A stretch of 64,000 bases of DNA, from positions 1 to 64,000 of the forward strand of contig NZ_JGVW01000080.1 of the NCBI RefSeq assembly GCF_000687455.2. The letters run 5' to 3'. Source of the stretch: Burkholderia sp. lig30. GTDB taxonomy: Bacteria > Pseudomonadota > Gammaproteobacteria > Burkholderiales > Burkholderiaceae. Of the stretch, positions 1 to 10,510 are shown one piece after another. The first letter of the stretch is position 1, and each line of letters opens with the position of its first letter. The notes beneath the pieces were generated by a model that worked only from the letters and a program-made list of their open reading frames with translations, was not told where the DNA came from and searched no databases. The position numbers and the translations under genes were made by a program.

Positions 1-810
1 CGCGCGGGCGACGAGCGCGACCCGCTCGCCCGCCGCATCCGCGGCCGCGAGCAGCGGCTCGAGCGCGTCGAACGGCAGCAGCACGAGCGGCGTGCGCGGC
101 GCGTAATGCGCCTTCATCGTGCCCGATGCGCGCGGCGCGGTCGCGTCGCTGCCGTCGGGCAGGCGCGGCGCGCGGCCGAGCACGTCGGCGATCTGCTGGG
201 GCGTCACGTGCCCCGGGCGCAACAGCGCCGGAAAGCCGCGCGACAGATCGAGAATCGTCGATTCGATGCCGACCTCCGACGGCCCGCCATCGAGCACGTG
301 CACCGTGTCGCCGAATTCGTCGCGCACGTGCTGCGCCGTCGTCGGGCTCACGTGGCCGAAGCGGTTCGCGGACGGCGCCGCGACCCCGCCGTGTCCGCCG
401 CGCCGCGCGCTGAACGCGGCGAGCAGCGCCTGCGCGACCGGGTGCGACGGGCAGCGCAGCGCCACCGTGTCCTGCCCGCCGCTCACCGCATCGGGAATGT
501 GCGCGGCGCGCTTCAGGATCAGCGTCAGCGGGCCGGGCCAGAACGCGTCGATCAGCTTCCTCGCGTCGTCCGGCAGGCTGTCGACCCAATAGCCCGGATC
601 GCCGCCCGGCGGCAGGTGGACGATCACCGGATGATTCGCCGGCCGGCCCTTCGCCGCGTAGATGCGGGCGACGGCGTCGGGATCGGCCGCATCGCCGCCG
701 AGCCCGTAGACCGTCTCGGTCGGAAACGCGACGAGCTGCCCCGCATCGAGCAGCGCGGCGGCGGCGTCGATCTGTTCGGGCGTCACGGCTTTCGGAAGAT
801 CGGTGGACAT
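1..810 (-). CDS. L-threonylcarbamoyladenylate synthase (Sua5/YrdC family), 3' end missing
   Basis: Makes threonylcarbamoyl-AMP from threonine, bicarbonate and ATP for the t6A37 modification of ANN-decoding tRNAs. Seen: reading leftwards from ATG at 810, the N-terminus carries the YrdC-fold signature FPTETVYGLGG at about residue 30, then KGRP and NHPVIVH, a WPGPLTL block, and a PSANRFGHVSPT segment, followed by the start of the C-terminal Sua5 domain. The frame stays open for 270 codons to the window edge, so the C-terminus lies outside. It follows purK by only 11 bases and is probably the last gene of the purine operon. The extra C-terminal domain marks it as Sua5 type rather than the shorter TsaC/RimN type. 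Confidence 0.93.
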   Translation of the reverse strand, partial: MSTDLPKAVTPEQIDAAAALLDAGQLVAFPTETVYGLGGDAADPDAVARIYAAKGRPANHPVIVHLPPGGDPGYWVDSLPDDARKLIDAFWPGPLTLILKRAAHIPDAVSGGQDTVALRCPSHPVAQALLAAFSARRGGHGGVAAPSANRFGHVSPTTAQHVRDEFGDTVHVLDGGPSEVGIESTILDLSRGFPALLRPGHVTPQQIADVLGRAPRLPDGSDATAPRASGTMKAHYAPRTPLVLLPFDALEPLLAAADAAGERVALVARA

Positions 811-821
811 CGGCAATCGTC

Positions 822-2018
822 TCAGTCGAGCGGCACGCGCAACAGGCGCGCGCACGCGGTGGCCGCGTCGACGGCTTCGTCGAGCGTGGCCGCCGTGAAG
901 TTCACGTGGCCCATCTTGCGGCCGACCCGCGCCTCTTCCTTGCCGTACAGGTGCAGGCGCGCGGCAGGCATCGCCGCGACCTCGTCCCACGGCGGCGTGA
1001 CGGGAGCCTGCGCGTCGCCGTTCGCGAACCAGACGTCGCCGAGGATGTTGAGCATCGCGGCGGACGAATGCTGGCGCGGGTCGCCGAGCGGCATGCGCGT
1101 CATCGCGCGCACCTGCTGCTCGAACTGGCTCGTCGCGCATGCGTCGACCGTGTAGTGGCCGGAATTGTGCGGGCGCGGGGCCATCTCGTTGGCGACGAGC
1201 GAGCCGTCTTCGAGCACGAAGAATTCCACGCACAGCACGCCGACGTATTCGAGCGTCGCGGCGATCCGCATCGCCGCCTGCTGCGCGTTTCCGACGAGCG
1301 CGTCGTCGGCCGCGGGTGCCGGCACGACCGTCAGCGACAGGATGCCGCCGTGGTGCGTGTTCTGCGCGAGCGGGAACACCGCGCACTGGCCGTCGGCGCC
1401 ACGCGCGATCAGCGCGGACACTTCATATGCGAGCGGCAGGCGCTTTTCGAGCACGCAGGGTACGCCGCCGAGTGCCGCGTGCGCGTCGCGCGCTTCCTGC
1501 GCGGTCGCGACCCGCACCTGCCCCTTGCCGTCGTAGCCGAGGCGCGCGGTCTTCAGGATGCCGGGCAGCACCGCGTCGAGCGCGGCGTCGTCGAGCGCGG
1601 CAAGCGCCGCCGCCGACTCGATCACCACGTGCGGCGCGACCGGCACGCCGGACGCCTCGATGAAGCGCTTCTCAGCGATCCGGTCCTGCGCGACCGACAC
1701 GCAGCGGCCGGCCGGTGCGACGAACGTCGTGCGCGCGAGGAAATCGAGGCTCGCGGCCGGGACGTTCTCGAATTCGGTCGAGACCGCATCGCACAGCCCG
1801 GCCAGTTCGGCGAGCGCGGCTTCGTCGTCGTACGCCGCGCGCAGGTGGCGGTCGGCCACCGTGCCGGCAGGGCTCGTCGGATCGGGATCGAGCACGGCGA
1901 CGCGATAGCCCATCGATTGCGCGGCGAAGCAGAACATGCGGCCGAGCTGGCCGCCGCCGACCATGCCCAGCCAGGCGCCGGGCAGGATCGGGGAGTTGGA
2001 TGCAGGAGTTGCGGTCAT
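822..2018 (-). CDS. purK: 5-(carboxyamino)imidazole ribonucleotide synthase PurK
   Basis: ATP-grasp enzyme converting AIR, bicarbonate and ATP to N5-CAIR in de novo purine synthesis; its product is used by PurE, encoded just upstream. Seen: 398 aa, an N-terminal nucleotide-binding block with GGGQLGRM near residue 20, a YDGKGQ segment of the ATP-grasp domain, and the [12 protein letters not shown] motif typical of PurK. The ATG at 2018 is preferred over an in-frame start 16 codons upstream because homologous proteins begin shortly before the GGGQLGRM block. It is co-oriented with purE (gap about 73 bases) and sua5, which suggests one operon. The length is normal for the family. Confidence 0.95.
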   Translation of the reverse strand: MTATPASNSPILPGAWLGMVGGGQLGRMFCFAAQSMGYRVAVLDPDPTSPAGTVADRHLRAAYDDEAALAELAGLCDAVSTEFENVPAASLDFLARTTFVAPAGRCVSVAQDRIAEKRFIEASGVPVAPHVVIESAAALAALDDAALDAVLPGILKTARLGYDGKGQVRVATAQEARDAHAALGGVPCVLEKRLPLAYEVSALIARGADGQCAVFPLAQNTHHGGILSLTVVPAPAADDALVGNAQQAAMRIAATLEYVGVLCVEFFVLEDGSLVANEMAPRPHNSGHYTVDACATSQFEQQVRAMTRMPLGDPRQHSSAAMLNILGDVWFANGDAQAPVTPPWDEVAAMPAARLHLYGKEEARVGRKMGHVNFTAATLDEAVDAATACARLLRVPLD

Positions 2019-2091
2019 GTCAGTGGTCGGTCGCGGCGGGCCACGCGCCCGCCGCAGTGAGGACAAATCCGGGTTCGACGGCCCGGCCCGT

Positions 2092-2610
<519 letters not shown>

Positions 2611-2632
2611 CGTTTTTCTCTGTCTTCGATGC

Positions 2633-3523
2633 TCAGGCGAGCGGCTGGCCGGTGATGCGCTCGAGCGCTTCCTCGTACTTCTCGCCCGTCTTCGCGACCA
2701 CGTCGTCGGGCAGCTTCGGCGCCGGCGCCGTCTTGCCCCACGGCTGCGCCTCGAGCCAGTCGCGCACGAACTGCTTGTCGAACGACGGCGGGTTCGTGCC
2801 GACCTGGTACTGGTCGGCCGGCCAGAAGCGCGACGAGTCGGCCGTCAGCGCTTCGTCCATCAGATACAGCTTGCCGTGGTTGTCGAGGCCGAACTCGAAC
2901 TTGGTATCGGCGATGATGATGCCGCGCGTCGCCGCGTAGTCGGCCGCTTCCTTGTACAGCTTGATCGAGATGTCGCGGATCGTCGCGGCCAGCTCGGTGC
3001 CGATGCGGCGCTCGGTTTCCTCGAACGTGATGTTCTCGTCGTGCTCGCCCATCTCGGCCTTCGCGGCGGGCGTGAAGATCGGCTCCGGCAGCTTCTGCGC
3101 GTTCTGCAGGCCTTCCGGCAGCTTGACGCCGCACACGGCGCCCGTCGCCTGGTATTCCTTCCAGCCGCTGCCGGCCAGGTAGCCGCGCACGACGGCTTCG
3201 ATCAGGATCGGCTCGAGACGCTTGACGACCACCGCGCGGCCCTTGACCTGCTCGACCTCGTCGGCCGCGACGACCGATTCCGGCGCGTCGCCCGTCAGGT
3301 GGTTCGGGACGATGTGCGACAGCTTGTCGAACCAGAAATTCGCCATCTGGTTCAGCACGCGGCCCTTGTTCGGAATCGGCTCGCCCATGATCACGTCGAA
3401 CGCCGACAGACGGTCGGTCGTGACGATCAGGAGCTTGTCGTTGCCGACCGCGTAGTTGTCGCGGACCTTGCCACGGCCGAGGAGCGGCAGCGAGCGGAGC
3501 GTGGATTCGTAAAGGGTAGACAT
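2633..3523 (-). CDS. purC: SAICAR synthase PurC
   Basis: Phosphoribosylaminoimidazole-succinocarboxamide synthase; condenses CAIR with aspartate using ATP. Seen: 296 aa starting MSTLYES, with GRGKVRDNY (the ATP-binding loop of SAICAR synthetases), a TDRLSAFDV motif and the [15 protein letters not shown] block. The size is nearer the ~300-residue proteobacterial form than the 237-residue E. coli form. A GTG 27 codons upstream stays in frame but reads through the fba terminator hairpin, so the ATG at 3523 is chosen. It probably heads a purC-purE-purK-sua5 transcript. Confidence 0.96.
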   Translation of the reverse strand: MSTLYESTLRSLPLLGRGKVRDNYAVGNDKLLIVTTDRLSAFDVIMGEPIPNKGRVLNQMANFWFDKLSHIVPNHLTGDAPESVVAADEVEQVKGRAVVVKRLEPILIEAVVRGYLAGSGWKEYQATGAVCGVKLPEGLQNAQKLPEPIFTPAAKAEMGEHDENITFEETERRIGTELAATIRDISIKLYKEAADYAATRGIIIADTKFEFGLDNHGKLYLMDEALTADSSRFWPADQYQVGTNPPSFDKQFVRDWLEAQPWGKTAPAPKLPDDVVAKTGEKYEEALERITGQPLA

Positions 3524-3550
3524 CGTCTTTTCGCAGATAAAGAGCCAAAC

Positions 3551-3592
3551 AAAAAGGGAAACGCCGTTCCCCGTCAGCAGGCGGGAACGGCG
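3551..3592 (-). terminator. Rho-independent terminator downstream of fba
   Basis: On the minus strand a 10-bp stem (arms 3562-3571 and 3583-3592) is followed by a T-rich run (TTTCCCTTTTTG). It lies between the fba stop and the purC start, so it separates the two transcripts. Confidence 0.7.
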
Positions 3593-3691
3593 GCCTTGCA
3601 ACACTTCGGTGCGCCGGAGGGCTTCGCGGCCCGGGCGGCACCAGCCAGGCCCGTCGGCCGGACCTGCCGGCCGGCCGATCGTACTACAGAC

Positions 3692-4756
3692 TCAGCGCAC
3701 GACCTGCGCGAGATCGCCGGCCTTGTACTTCTCGGCCATCTTGTCGAGCGCGACCGGCTTGATCTTCGACGCCTGGCCTTCGCAGCCGAACGCGAGGTAG
3801 CGGTCGACGCAGATCTGCTTCGCGGCTTCGCGCGCCGGCTTCAGGTAGTCGCGCGGATCGAACTTGCCCGGGTTCTCGAACAGGTAGCGGCGGATCGCGC
3901 CGGTGATCGCGAGGCGCAGGTCGGTGTCGATGTTGACCTTGCGAACGCCGTGCTTGATGCCTTCCTGGATTTCCTCGACCGGCACGCCGTAGGTTTCCTT
4001 CATGTCGCCGCCGAACTGGCGGATCTCCGCGAGCAGTTCCTGCGGCACCGACGACGAGCCGTGCATCACGAGGTGCGTGTTCGGGATGCGCGCGTGGATT
4101 TCCTTGATGCGCTGGATCGACAGGATGTCGCCCGTCGGCTTCTTCGAGAACTTGTACGCGCCATGCGACGTGCCGATCGCGATCGCGAGCGCATCGCACT
4201 GCGTGAGCTTGACGAAGTCGGCGGCCTGCTCCGGATCGGTCAGCAGCTGCTCGCGGGTCATCGTGCCGTCGGCGCCGTGGCCGTCTTCCTTGTCGCCCTT
4301 CATCGTCTCGAGCGAGCCCAGCACGCCCAGCTCGGCCTCGACCGTCACGCCGATCGCGTGCGCCATCTCGACGACCTTGCGCGACACGTCGACGTTGTAC
4401 TCGTACGACGCAACCGTCTTGCCGTCCGCCTCGAGCGAGCCGTCCATCATCACGCTGGTGAAGCCGCTGCGGATCGCCGCCATGCAGACGGCGGGCGACT
4501 GGCCGTGATCCTGGTGCATCACGACCGGGATGTGCGGATACGACTCGACCGCCGCTTCGATCAGGTGGCGCAGGAACGGCTCGCCAGCATATTTACGCGC
4601 GCCTGCCGATGCCTGCATGATCACGGGCGCACCGACCTGGTCCGCCGCCGCCATGATCGCCTGGACCTGCTCCAGGTTGTTCACGTTGAAGGCCGGCAGA
4701 CCGTAGCCGTTCTCTGCCGCGTGGTCCAGCAGTTGGCGCATTGATACGATGGGCAT
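3692..4756 (-). CDS. Class II fructose-1,6-bisphosphate aldolase
   Basis: Zinc-dependent cleavage of fructose-1,6-bisphosphate to glyceraldehyde-3-phosphate and DHAP in glycolysis, gluconeogenesis or the Calvin cycle. Seen: 354 aa; N-terminal [21 protein letters not shown], the metal-ligand motif MHQDHGQ near residue 80, VEAELG, the MHGSSS loop and the NIDTDLR segment near the C-terminus. Both sequence and length fit the Calvin-cycle (CbbA-like) subtype. A clear AAGGAG ribosome binding site precedes the ATG at 4756. Upstream lies pyk on the same strand, and the neighbourhood groups several lower-glycolysis genes. It may be named fbaA or cbbA depending on convention. Confidence 0.95.
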   Translation of the reverse strand: MPIVSMRQLLDHAAENGYGLPAFNVNNLEQVQAIMAAADQVGAPVIMQASAGARKYAGEPFLRHLIEAAVESYPHIPVVMHQDHGQSPAVCMAAIRSGFTSVMMDGSLEADGKTVASYEYNVDVSRKVVEMAHAIGVTVEAELGVLGSLETMKGDKEDGHGADGTMTREQLLTDPEQAADFVKLTQCDALAIAIGTSHGAYKFSKKPTGDILSIQRIKEIHARIPNTHLVMHGSSSVPQELLAEIRQFGGDMKETYGVPVEEIQEGIKHGVRKVNIDTDLRLAITGAIRRYLFENPGKFDPRDYLKPAREAAKQICVDRYLAFGCEGQASKIKPVALDKMAEKYKAGDLAQVVR

Positions 4757-4941
4757 TGTGGTACTCCTTGGAATGAAAACCGGTGCGTCCTGAATGCCGG
4801 CGCGATCCGACCCGACTTGACCGTCGGGGGGAACGGGCGCGGCTGAGCGTCGAATAGCCGCATTTTATCGCGAAGCGCCCGGAATCCGGCCAAATGGCGG
4901 CCCGGCTCGCAATTTGTTACGTTCGGCCGGCCGTTGCAATG

Positions 4942-4978
4942 CAAAAAAGCCGCGCCGGGCATACGCGCCCTCGCGGCC
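4942..4978 (-). terminator. Rho-independent terminator downstream of pyk
   Basis: Minus strand: GCCGCG/CGCGGC outer stem (4949-4954 with 4972-4977) plus an inner GGGC/GCCC pairing, followed by TTTTTTGC. It starts about 14 bases after the pyk stop codon. Confidence 0.7.
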
Positions 4979-4991
4979 CTTGCGTGCCGGC

Positions 4992-6428
4992 TCAATAATG
5001 TTCGCCGACCCGCACGATCTTCAGCGTGTTGGTGCCGCCCGCCTGCCCCATCGGCTCGCCGACGGTCAGCACCACCATGTCGCCGTGCGCGACGTAGCCG
5101 CGCTTCACGACCAGGTCGATCGCCTGCTGCAGTGCAATATCGCGATCGGCGTTGAAGTCGCCGTGCAGCGGCGTGACGTTGCGGAACAGCGCCATCGCGC
5201 GCTCGCTGCCGACGCGCTGCGTCAGCGCGAAAATCGGAACGTGGGTGTAGTGGCGCGACATCCACAGCGCGGTCGCGCCCGACTCGGTCAGCGCGACGAT
5301 CGCCTTCGCGCCGAGGTGGTACGCGGTAAACAGCGCGCCCATCGCGATCGACTGGTCGATCCGGGTGAACGTGCGATCGAGAAAATCCTTGTCCAGCTCG
5401 ATGTGCTCGGATTTCTCGGCCTCCACGCAGACGGCCGCCATCGCCTCGATCGTCTCGACCGGGTACTTGCCCGCCGCGGTCTCGGCCGACAGCATCACCG
5501 CGTCGGTGCCGTCGAGCACCGCGTTCGCGACGTCCGACACCTCGGCGCGGGTCGGCACCGGCGCGTGGATCATCGACTCCATCATCTGGGTCGCGGTGAT
5601 CACGAGCTTGTTCGATTCGCGCGCCATGCGGATCATGCGTTTCTGCAGCGCCGGCACCGCCGCGTTGCCCACTTCGACGGCCAGGTCGCCGCGCGCGACC
5701 ATGATGCCGTCGGACGCGTCGAGGATGCCCTGCAGCGCCGGGATCGCCTCGGCCCGCTCGATCTTCGCGATCATTTTCGGCTTGATGCCGAACGGCGCGC
5801 CCGCGATGTTCGCGAGCTGGCGCGCCATTTCCATGTCCGTCGCGTTCTTCGGGAACGACACCGCGACCAGGTCGGCGCCGAGCGACATCGCCGTGCGGAT
5901 GTCCTCCATGTCCTTCGCGGTCAGCGCGGGCGCGGACAGCCCGCCGCCCTGCCGGTTGATGCCCTTGTTGTTCGACAGCTCGCCGCCCACCTTGACGGTC
6001 GTGTGGATCTCGTCGCCCTGCACGCGCTCGACCGTCAGCACGATCAGGCCGTCGTTCAGCAGCAGCAGGTCGCCCGGCTTCAGGTCGCGGGGCAGATCCT
6101 TGTAGTCGAGGCCGACCCGCTCGTCGTTGCCCAGTTCGCAGGCCGCATCGAGGATGAACGACTGGCCCGGGCTCAGCATGGTCTTGCCGTTCTCGAACTT
6201 CCCGACGCGGATCTTCGGACCCTGCAGGTCCGCCATGATCGCGATCTCCCGGCCGATCCTGCGCGCGGCCTCGCGCACCATCTCGGCACGCTGGCGGTGA
6301 TCGTCGGCGGTGCCATGCGAAAAATTGAGCCGCACGACGTCGAGGCCCGCCTGCATCATCTGCAGCAGAACCTCCGGCGAACTGGACGCCGGGCCGATCG
6401 TCGCGACTATCTTGGTGGCGCGATGCAT
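4992..6428 (-). CDS. pyk: Pyruvate kinase
   Basis: Transfers phosphate from phosphoenolpyruvate to ADP, the last step of glycolysis. Seen: 478 aa starting MHRATKIVATIGPAS; the NFSHG motif, the MADLQGPKIRVG segment, the KIERAEAI catalytic-lysine motif and MVARGDLAVEV, all in the expected order, then the C-terminal allosteric domain ending in VGEPMGQAGGTN. The ATG at 6428 is chosen because upstream in-frame residues are non-conserved and arginine-rich. It lies 82 bases downstream of pgk, and the two are probably co-transcribed. Confidence 0.96.
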   Translation of the reverse strand: MHRATKIVATIGPASSSPEVLLQMMQAGLDVVRLNFSHGTADDHRQRAEMVREAARRIGREIAIMADLQGPKIRVGKFENGKTMLSPGQSFILDAACELGNDERVGLDYKDLPRDLKPGDLLLLNDGLIVLTVERVQGDEIHTTVKVGGELSNNKGINRQGGGLSAPALTAKDMEDIRTAMSLGADLVAVSFPKNATDMEMARQLANIAGAPFGIKPKMIAKIERAEAIPALQGILDASDGIMVARGDLAVEVGNAAVPALQKRMIRMARESNKLVITATQMMESMIHAPVPTRAEVSDVANAVLDGTDAVMLSAETAAGKYPVETIEAMAAVCVEAEKSEHIELDKDFLDRTFTRIDQSIAMGALFTAYHLGAKAIVALTESGATALWMSRHYTHVPIFALTQRVGSERAMALFRNVTPLHGDFNADRDIALQQAIDLVVKRGYVAHGDMVVLTVGEPMGQAGGTNTLKIVRVGEHY

Positions 6429-6510
6429 GAAACTCCTCGTCTGAGTCAGGGGGATGCGCTGGGCGGACCGCCGCGGGGTGACCGGCAGGACACCCCGCGC
6501 GCCGCCATGC

Positions 6511-7707
6511 TCAGGCTGCCCGCGTTTCGAGCACTTCCACTGCCGGCAGTTTCTTCCCTTCGAGGAACTCGAGGAACGCGCCGCCGCCCGTGGAGATATA
6601 GCTGACCTGGTCGTGGATGCCGTACTTCGCAATCGCCGCGAGCGTATCGCCGCCGCCCGCGATCGAGAACGCGGACGAATGGGCGATCGCGTCGGCCAGC
6701 GTCTTCGTGCCGTTGCCGAACTGGTCGAACTCGAACACGCCGACCGGGCCGTTCCAGACGACCGTGCCGGCCTTCTCGAGCTGGCTCGCGAGCGCCTTGG
6801 CCGTCTCCGGCCCGATGTCGAGGATCATGTCGTCCGCTTCGATGTCAGCGACCTTCTTCACCGTCGCGGCTGCCGTCGGCGAGAATTCCTTCGCGGTCAC
6901 GACGTCGCTCGGGATCGGCACCGACGCGCCGCGCTTGCGCGCTTCGTCGATGATCGCCTTCGCCTCGTCGACGAGGTCGGCTTCCGCGAGCGACTTGCCG
7001 ATCGACAGGCCGGCCGCCAGCATGAACGTGTTCGCGATGCCGCCACCGACGATCAGTTGGTCGACCTTCTCGGCGAGCGACTTCAGGATCGTCAGCTTGG
7101 TCGACACCTTCGAGCCGGCGACGATCGCGACGAGCGGGCGCTTCGGGTTGCCGAGCGCCTTGCCGAGCGCGTCGAGCTCGGCCGCGAGCAGCGGGCCCGC
7201 GCAGGCCACCGGCGCGTACTTCGCGATGCCGTGGGTCGTCGCCTCCGCGCGGTGCGCGGTGCCGAACGCGTCGTTCACGTAGACGTCGCACAGCTGCGCC
7301 ATCTTCTGCGCGAGCTCGTCCGAGTTCTTCTTCTCGCCCTTGTTGACGCGGCAGTTCTCGAGCAGCACGACCTGGCCCGGCGCGACGGACACGCCGTTCT
7401 CGACCCAGTTCGCGACGAGCGGCACGTCACGGCCGAGCAGCTCGGCGAGGCGCTTCGCGACCGGCGCGAGCGAATCCTCGGGCTTGAACTCGCCTTCCGT
7501 CGGGCGGCCCAGGTGGGACGTCACCATCACCGCGGCGCCGGCGTCGAGCGCGGCCTGGATGGCCGGCACCGACGCACGCACGCGGGTGTCCTCGGTGATG
7601 TTGCCGTGATCGTCCTGCGGGACGTTCAGATCCGCGCGGATGAACACGCGCTTGCCGGCGAGCTGGCCGGCGGCGATCAGGTCGGTAAGACGCTTGACTT
7701 GGCTCAT
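6511..7707 (-). CDS. pgk: Phosphoglycerate kinase
   Basis: Interconverts 1,3-bisphosphoglycerate and 3-phosphoglycerate with ATP/ADP transfer. Seen: 398 aa; the N-terminal [12 protein letters not shown] signature, TSHLGRP, the [11 protein letters not shown] motif, the KVSTKL hinge and the C-terminal GGGDTLAA loop that binds the nucleotide. The ATG at 7707 gives the usual family length; further upstream the frame encodes atypical residues. Pgk, pyk and fba form a co-directional glycolytic cluster. Confidence 0.97.
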   Translation of the reverse strand: MSQVKRLTDLIAAGQLAGKRVFIRADLNVPQDDHGNITEDTRVRASVPAIQAALDAGAAVMVTSHLGRPTEGEFKPEDSLAPVAKRLAELLGRDVPLVANWVENGVSVAPGQVVLLENCRVNKGEKKNSDELAQKMAQLCDVYVNDAFGTAHRAEATTHGIAKYAPVACAGPLLAAELDALGKALGNPKRPLVAIVAGSKVSTKLTILKSLAEKVDQLIVGGGIANTFMLAAGLSIGKSLAEADLVDEAKAIIDEARKRGASVPIPSDVVTAKEFSPTAAATVKKVADIEADDMILDIGPETAKALASQLEKAGTVVWNGPVGVFEFDQFGNGTKTLADAIAHSSAFSIAGGGDTLAAIAKYGIHDQVSYISTGGGAFLEFLEGKKLPAVEVLETRAA

Positions 7708-7941
7708 GGAGAAAATGAAGTAGTGGATGGAGAAAACGGTTGGATACGACGTGCGCGGGCTGCCGCCTGAGGGCGCCGGATGCGGCCGCGGCTCGCGCGA
7801 TCCGCATGACGCGCACCGGAAATATCTGGACGCGGCCATTTTAGCCGATCCGTCCGGCCGACTGACCCGTGCGTCGGCGAATTCCACCCGCCCGGGACAC
7901 GCGCCGCGCGCCGCGCAGGACGCCGACAGCACGCCGGCCGG

Positions 7942-8265
7942 TCAGCCGATCAGGCGCAGTGCGGTGAACACCAGCATGCCGGCGACGATCGTGCCGAGCA
8001 TGGTGCGCCGCCACAGGAACCAGCCGAAGCCGGCCAGGGCCGCGTAGAAGTGGGGATTGCCGAGCCCGAGCGAAATCCCTTCCGGGGTTTCGAGCACGTC
8101 GGGCAGCACGACGGCCGCGAGCGCCGCCGCGGGCGCGTAGCGCAGCGCGCGCTGCACGCGCTGGGGCAGCACGGTGCGCTCGCCGCCGATCAGGAAGAAC
8201 GCGCGGGTGAGCGCGGTGACGAGCGTCATGCCGATGATGACGAGCCAGATCTGCGCGGCGCTCAT
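7942..8265 (-). CDS. azlD: AzlD family branched-chain amino acid transport protein
   Basis: Small membrane subunit of an AzlCD-type exporter for branched-chain amino acids. Seen: 107 aa, almost entirely hydrophobic with about four membrane segments, a charged loop (PQRVQRALRYAP) and the conserved ALAAVVLPDV stretch. Its ATG overlaps the azlC stop as ATGA, so the two are translationally coupled. Transport activity is inferred from the family; the direct substrate cannot be read from the sequence. Confidence 0.88.
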   Translation of the reverse strand: MSAAQIWLVIIGMTLVTALTRAFFLIGGERTVLPQRVQRALRYAPAAALAAVVLPDVLETPEGISLGLGNPHFYAALAGFGWFLWRRTMLGTIVAGMLVFTALRLIG

Positions 8266-9017
8266 TCAGTCTCCTCGGAACGCAAGGTTTTGGTGCGGAT
8301 ACGCCGCCAGTCGGCCTGCTCGACGAAGAAATCGGCACTGCAGCCGGCCGCGAGCGCCGCCAGCACCGCGAGCGGCAGCGCGAGCCGGTAAGGTAGGTCG
8401 AACGCGACCAGCGACACCACGCCCGCGACCGCCACCGCGGCCAGCGTCGAGCGGTTCGCGACCGACGACACCATGATCGGAATCAGCGCGAGCGTGCCCG
8501 CCAGCTCGAGCCCCCAGCGCGCGGGAAAGAAGCTCGCGAGCAGGATGCCGGCGATCGACGAGGCCTGCCACGACGCCCAGCTCGCGGCCGCCATGCCCCA
8601 GAAGTACGCCTCCTTGCCCGGCACGTAGCCGTTCGCGAAGCCCTGCTTCTGGAACAGCAGGTAGATCACGTCGCCGTTGAAATAGCCGATTGCGAGCCGC
8701 CGCCACAGCGGCAAGTACGAAAAATGGGGGGCGAGCCCGGCGCTGAAGATCACGAAGCGCAGGTTGACCATCGTGGCCGTCAGGAGCACGGTCCAGATCG
8801 GCAGCTTGGCGGCAAGGAGCGGCAGCACCGCGAGCTGCGACGAACCCGCGTAGACGAGCAGCGACATCGCGGTGGCCTGCCCGAGCGTCATCACCGACTT
8901 GCTCATTGCGATGCCGGTGACGAGGCCCCAGGAGACGATTGCCATCAGCGTCGGCGAATAGTCGCGCGCGCCCTGGAGCAACGCGAATCGGTCGGTGGCG
9001 GACAGTCGAGCGAGCAT
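8262..9017 (-). CDS. azlC: AzlC family branched-chain amino acid permease subunit
   Basis: Large subunit of an AzlCD (YgaZH-like) exporter of branched-chain amino acids in the inner membrane. Seen: 251 aa from ATG at 9017; multiple hydrophobic segments, with the conserved block FVIFSAGLAPHF and a YAGSSQLAVLPLLA segment typical of AzlC. The 3' end overlaps azlD. The pair is divergent from ilvE, which makes branched-chain amino acids, so its placement fits that substrate class. Confidence 0.9.
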   Translation of the reverse strand: MLARLSATDRFALLQGARDYSPTLMAIVSWGLVTGIAMSKSVMTLGQATAMSLLVYAGSSQLAVLPLLAAKLPIWTVLLTATMVNLRFVIFSAGLAPHFSYLPLWRRLAIGYFNGDVIYLLFQKQGFANGYVPGKEAYFWGMAAASWASWQASSIAGILLASFFPARWGLELAGTLALIPIMVSSVANRSTLAAVAVAGVVSLVAFDLPYRLALPLAVLAALAAGCSADFFVEQADWRRIRTKTLRSEETE

Positions 9018-9213
9018 GGGGAAAGCGCCTGGCGGGCGCAGATCGGCGGTGCGCCGGCAAGCGACGCCCGCGCGGCCCGTCCTGGTTCGAATAGGTGTCG
9101 GCCGATTATAGCCCCGCCCCCGCGGGCGCCGACCGTCCCGCCGGCAAAAGACGCTAAAATAACCGTCTTTCCTGCTCAACGCTGCACACAACCGCCCCCG
9201 TTAGGAGATACCT

Positions 9214-10137
9214 ATGTCAATGGCCGACCGCGACGGCAAGATCTGGATGGACGGCAAGCTGATCGACTGGCGCGATGCCAAGATCCACGTCCTGACCCAC
9301 ACGCTGCATTACGGCATGGGCGTCTTCGAAGGCGTGCGCGCATACAAGACGGCCGACGGCAGCACGGCGATCTTCCGCCTGAAGGAGCACACGAAGCGCC
9401 TGCTCAATTCCGCGAAGATCTTCCAGATGGACGTGCCGTTCGACCAGGAAACGCTCGAATCCGCGCAGCGCGACGTCGTGCGCGAGAACACGCTCGAGTC
9501 GTGCTACCTGCGCCCGATCATCTGGGTCGGCTCGGAAAAGCTCGGCGTGTCGGCGAAGGGCAACACGATCCACGTCGCCATCGCCGCCTGGCCGTGGGGC
9601 GCGTACCTCGGCGAGGAAGGCCTCGCGAAGGGCATCCGCGTGAAGACGTCGTCGTTCACGCGCCACCACGTCAACGTGTCGATGGTGCGCGCGAAGGCGT
9701 CGGGCTGGTACGTGAACTCGATCCTCGCGAACCAGGAAGCGACCGCCGACGGCTACGACGAGGCGCTGCTGCTCGACGTCGACGGCTACGTGTCGGAAGG
9801 CTCGGGCGAGAACTTCTTCCTCGTGAACCGCGGCAAGCTGTACACGCCGGATCTCGCGTCGTGCCTCGACGGCATCACCCGCGACACGATCATCACGCTC
9901 GCGAAGGATCTCGGCATCGAAGTGATCGAAAAGCGCATCACCCGCGACGAGGTCTACACCGCCGACGAGGCGTTCTTCACCGGCACGGCAGCCGAAGTCA
10001 CGCCGATCCGCGAACTGGACAACCGCACGATCGGCAGCGGCGCGCGCGGCCCCGTCACGGAAAAGCTGCAATCGGCGTTTTTCGATATCGTGTCGGGCAA
10101 GAACGCGAAGTACGCGCACTGGCTGACGAAGATCTGA
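9214..10137 (+). CDS. ilvE: Branched-chain amino acid aminotransferase
   Basis: PLP-dependent class IV aminotransferase for the last step of Leu, Ile and Val synthesis and the first of their breakdown. Seen: 307 aa; HYGMGVFEGVRAY at residues ~30-45, the PLP-binding lysine in the RAKASGWY motif (K161), the EGSGENFFLV motif and the FFTGTAAEVTPI C-terminal block. A good AGGAG ribosome binding site lies 7 bases before the ATG. It is followed after 51 bases by a zinc-finger gene and may form an operon with it. Confidence 0.96.
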   Translation: MSMADRDGKIWMDGKLIDWRDAKIHVLTHTLHYGMGVFEGVRAYKTADGSTAIFRLKEHTKRLLNSAKIFQMDVPFDQETLESAQRDVVRENTLESCYLRPIIWVGSEKLGVSAKGNTIHVAIAAWPWGAYLGEEGLAKGIRVKTSSFTRHHVNVSMVRAKASGWYVNSILANQEATADGYDEALLLDVDGYVSEGSGENFFLVNRGKLYTPDLASCLDGITRDTIITLAKDLGIEVIEKRITRDEVYTADEAFFTGTAAEVTPIRELDNRTIGSGARGPVTEKLQSAFFDIVSGKNAKYAHWLTKI

Positions 10138-10188
10138 GTGCGCGCTGCGCTCGAATGTCCCCACATTGCTTGAAAACGAGAACGCCCC

Positions 10189-10383
10189 ATGAGTGAAATC
10201 AAGGAAATGCCGCTGGTCGAACTATCGGCCAAGGATCTGCCCGCCTACTGCCCGAACCCGGCGATGACGCGCTGGAGCGCGCATCCGCGCGTGTTCATCG
10301 ACGTCACGCACGGCGAGGCGCGCTGCCCGTACTGCGGCACGCGCTACAAGCTGCGCGACGGCGAAACCGTCAAGGGCCACTGA
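10189..10383 (+). CDS. Small zinc-finger (CHCC-type) protein
   Basis: A 64-residue protein with an invariant C..H..CxxC pattern: a cysteine in AYCPNPAM, a histidine in SAHPRVF, and the pair in CPYCGTRY. This spacing matches the zf-CHCC family related to the mitochondrial complex I accessory subunit NDUFS6. The bacterial role is unclear. It is co-directional with ilvE and waaF, with gaps of 51 and 127 bases. The conserved metal ligands make it a real gene despite its size. Confidence 0.85.
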   Translation: MSEIKEMPLVELSAKDLPAYCPNPAMTRWSAHPRVFIDVTHGEARCPYCGTRYKLRDGETVKGH

Positions 10384-10510
10384 GCCCGGACGGCCCGTCC
10401 GCCTCACGCGGCGGCGCAGCCGGGGCTCCGGCGCGCCGCCCTTTCCTCTTCATGGCAACCCGAACGCGGCGCCCGCGCCGTGATTCATTACGACATCGGA
10501 AATCGACCTG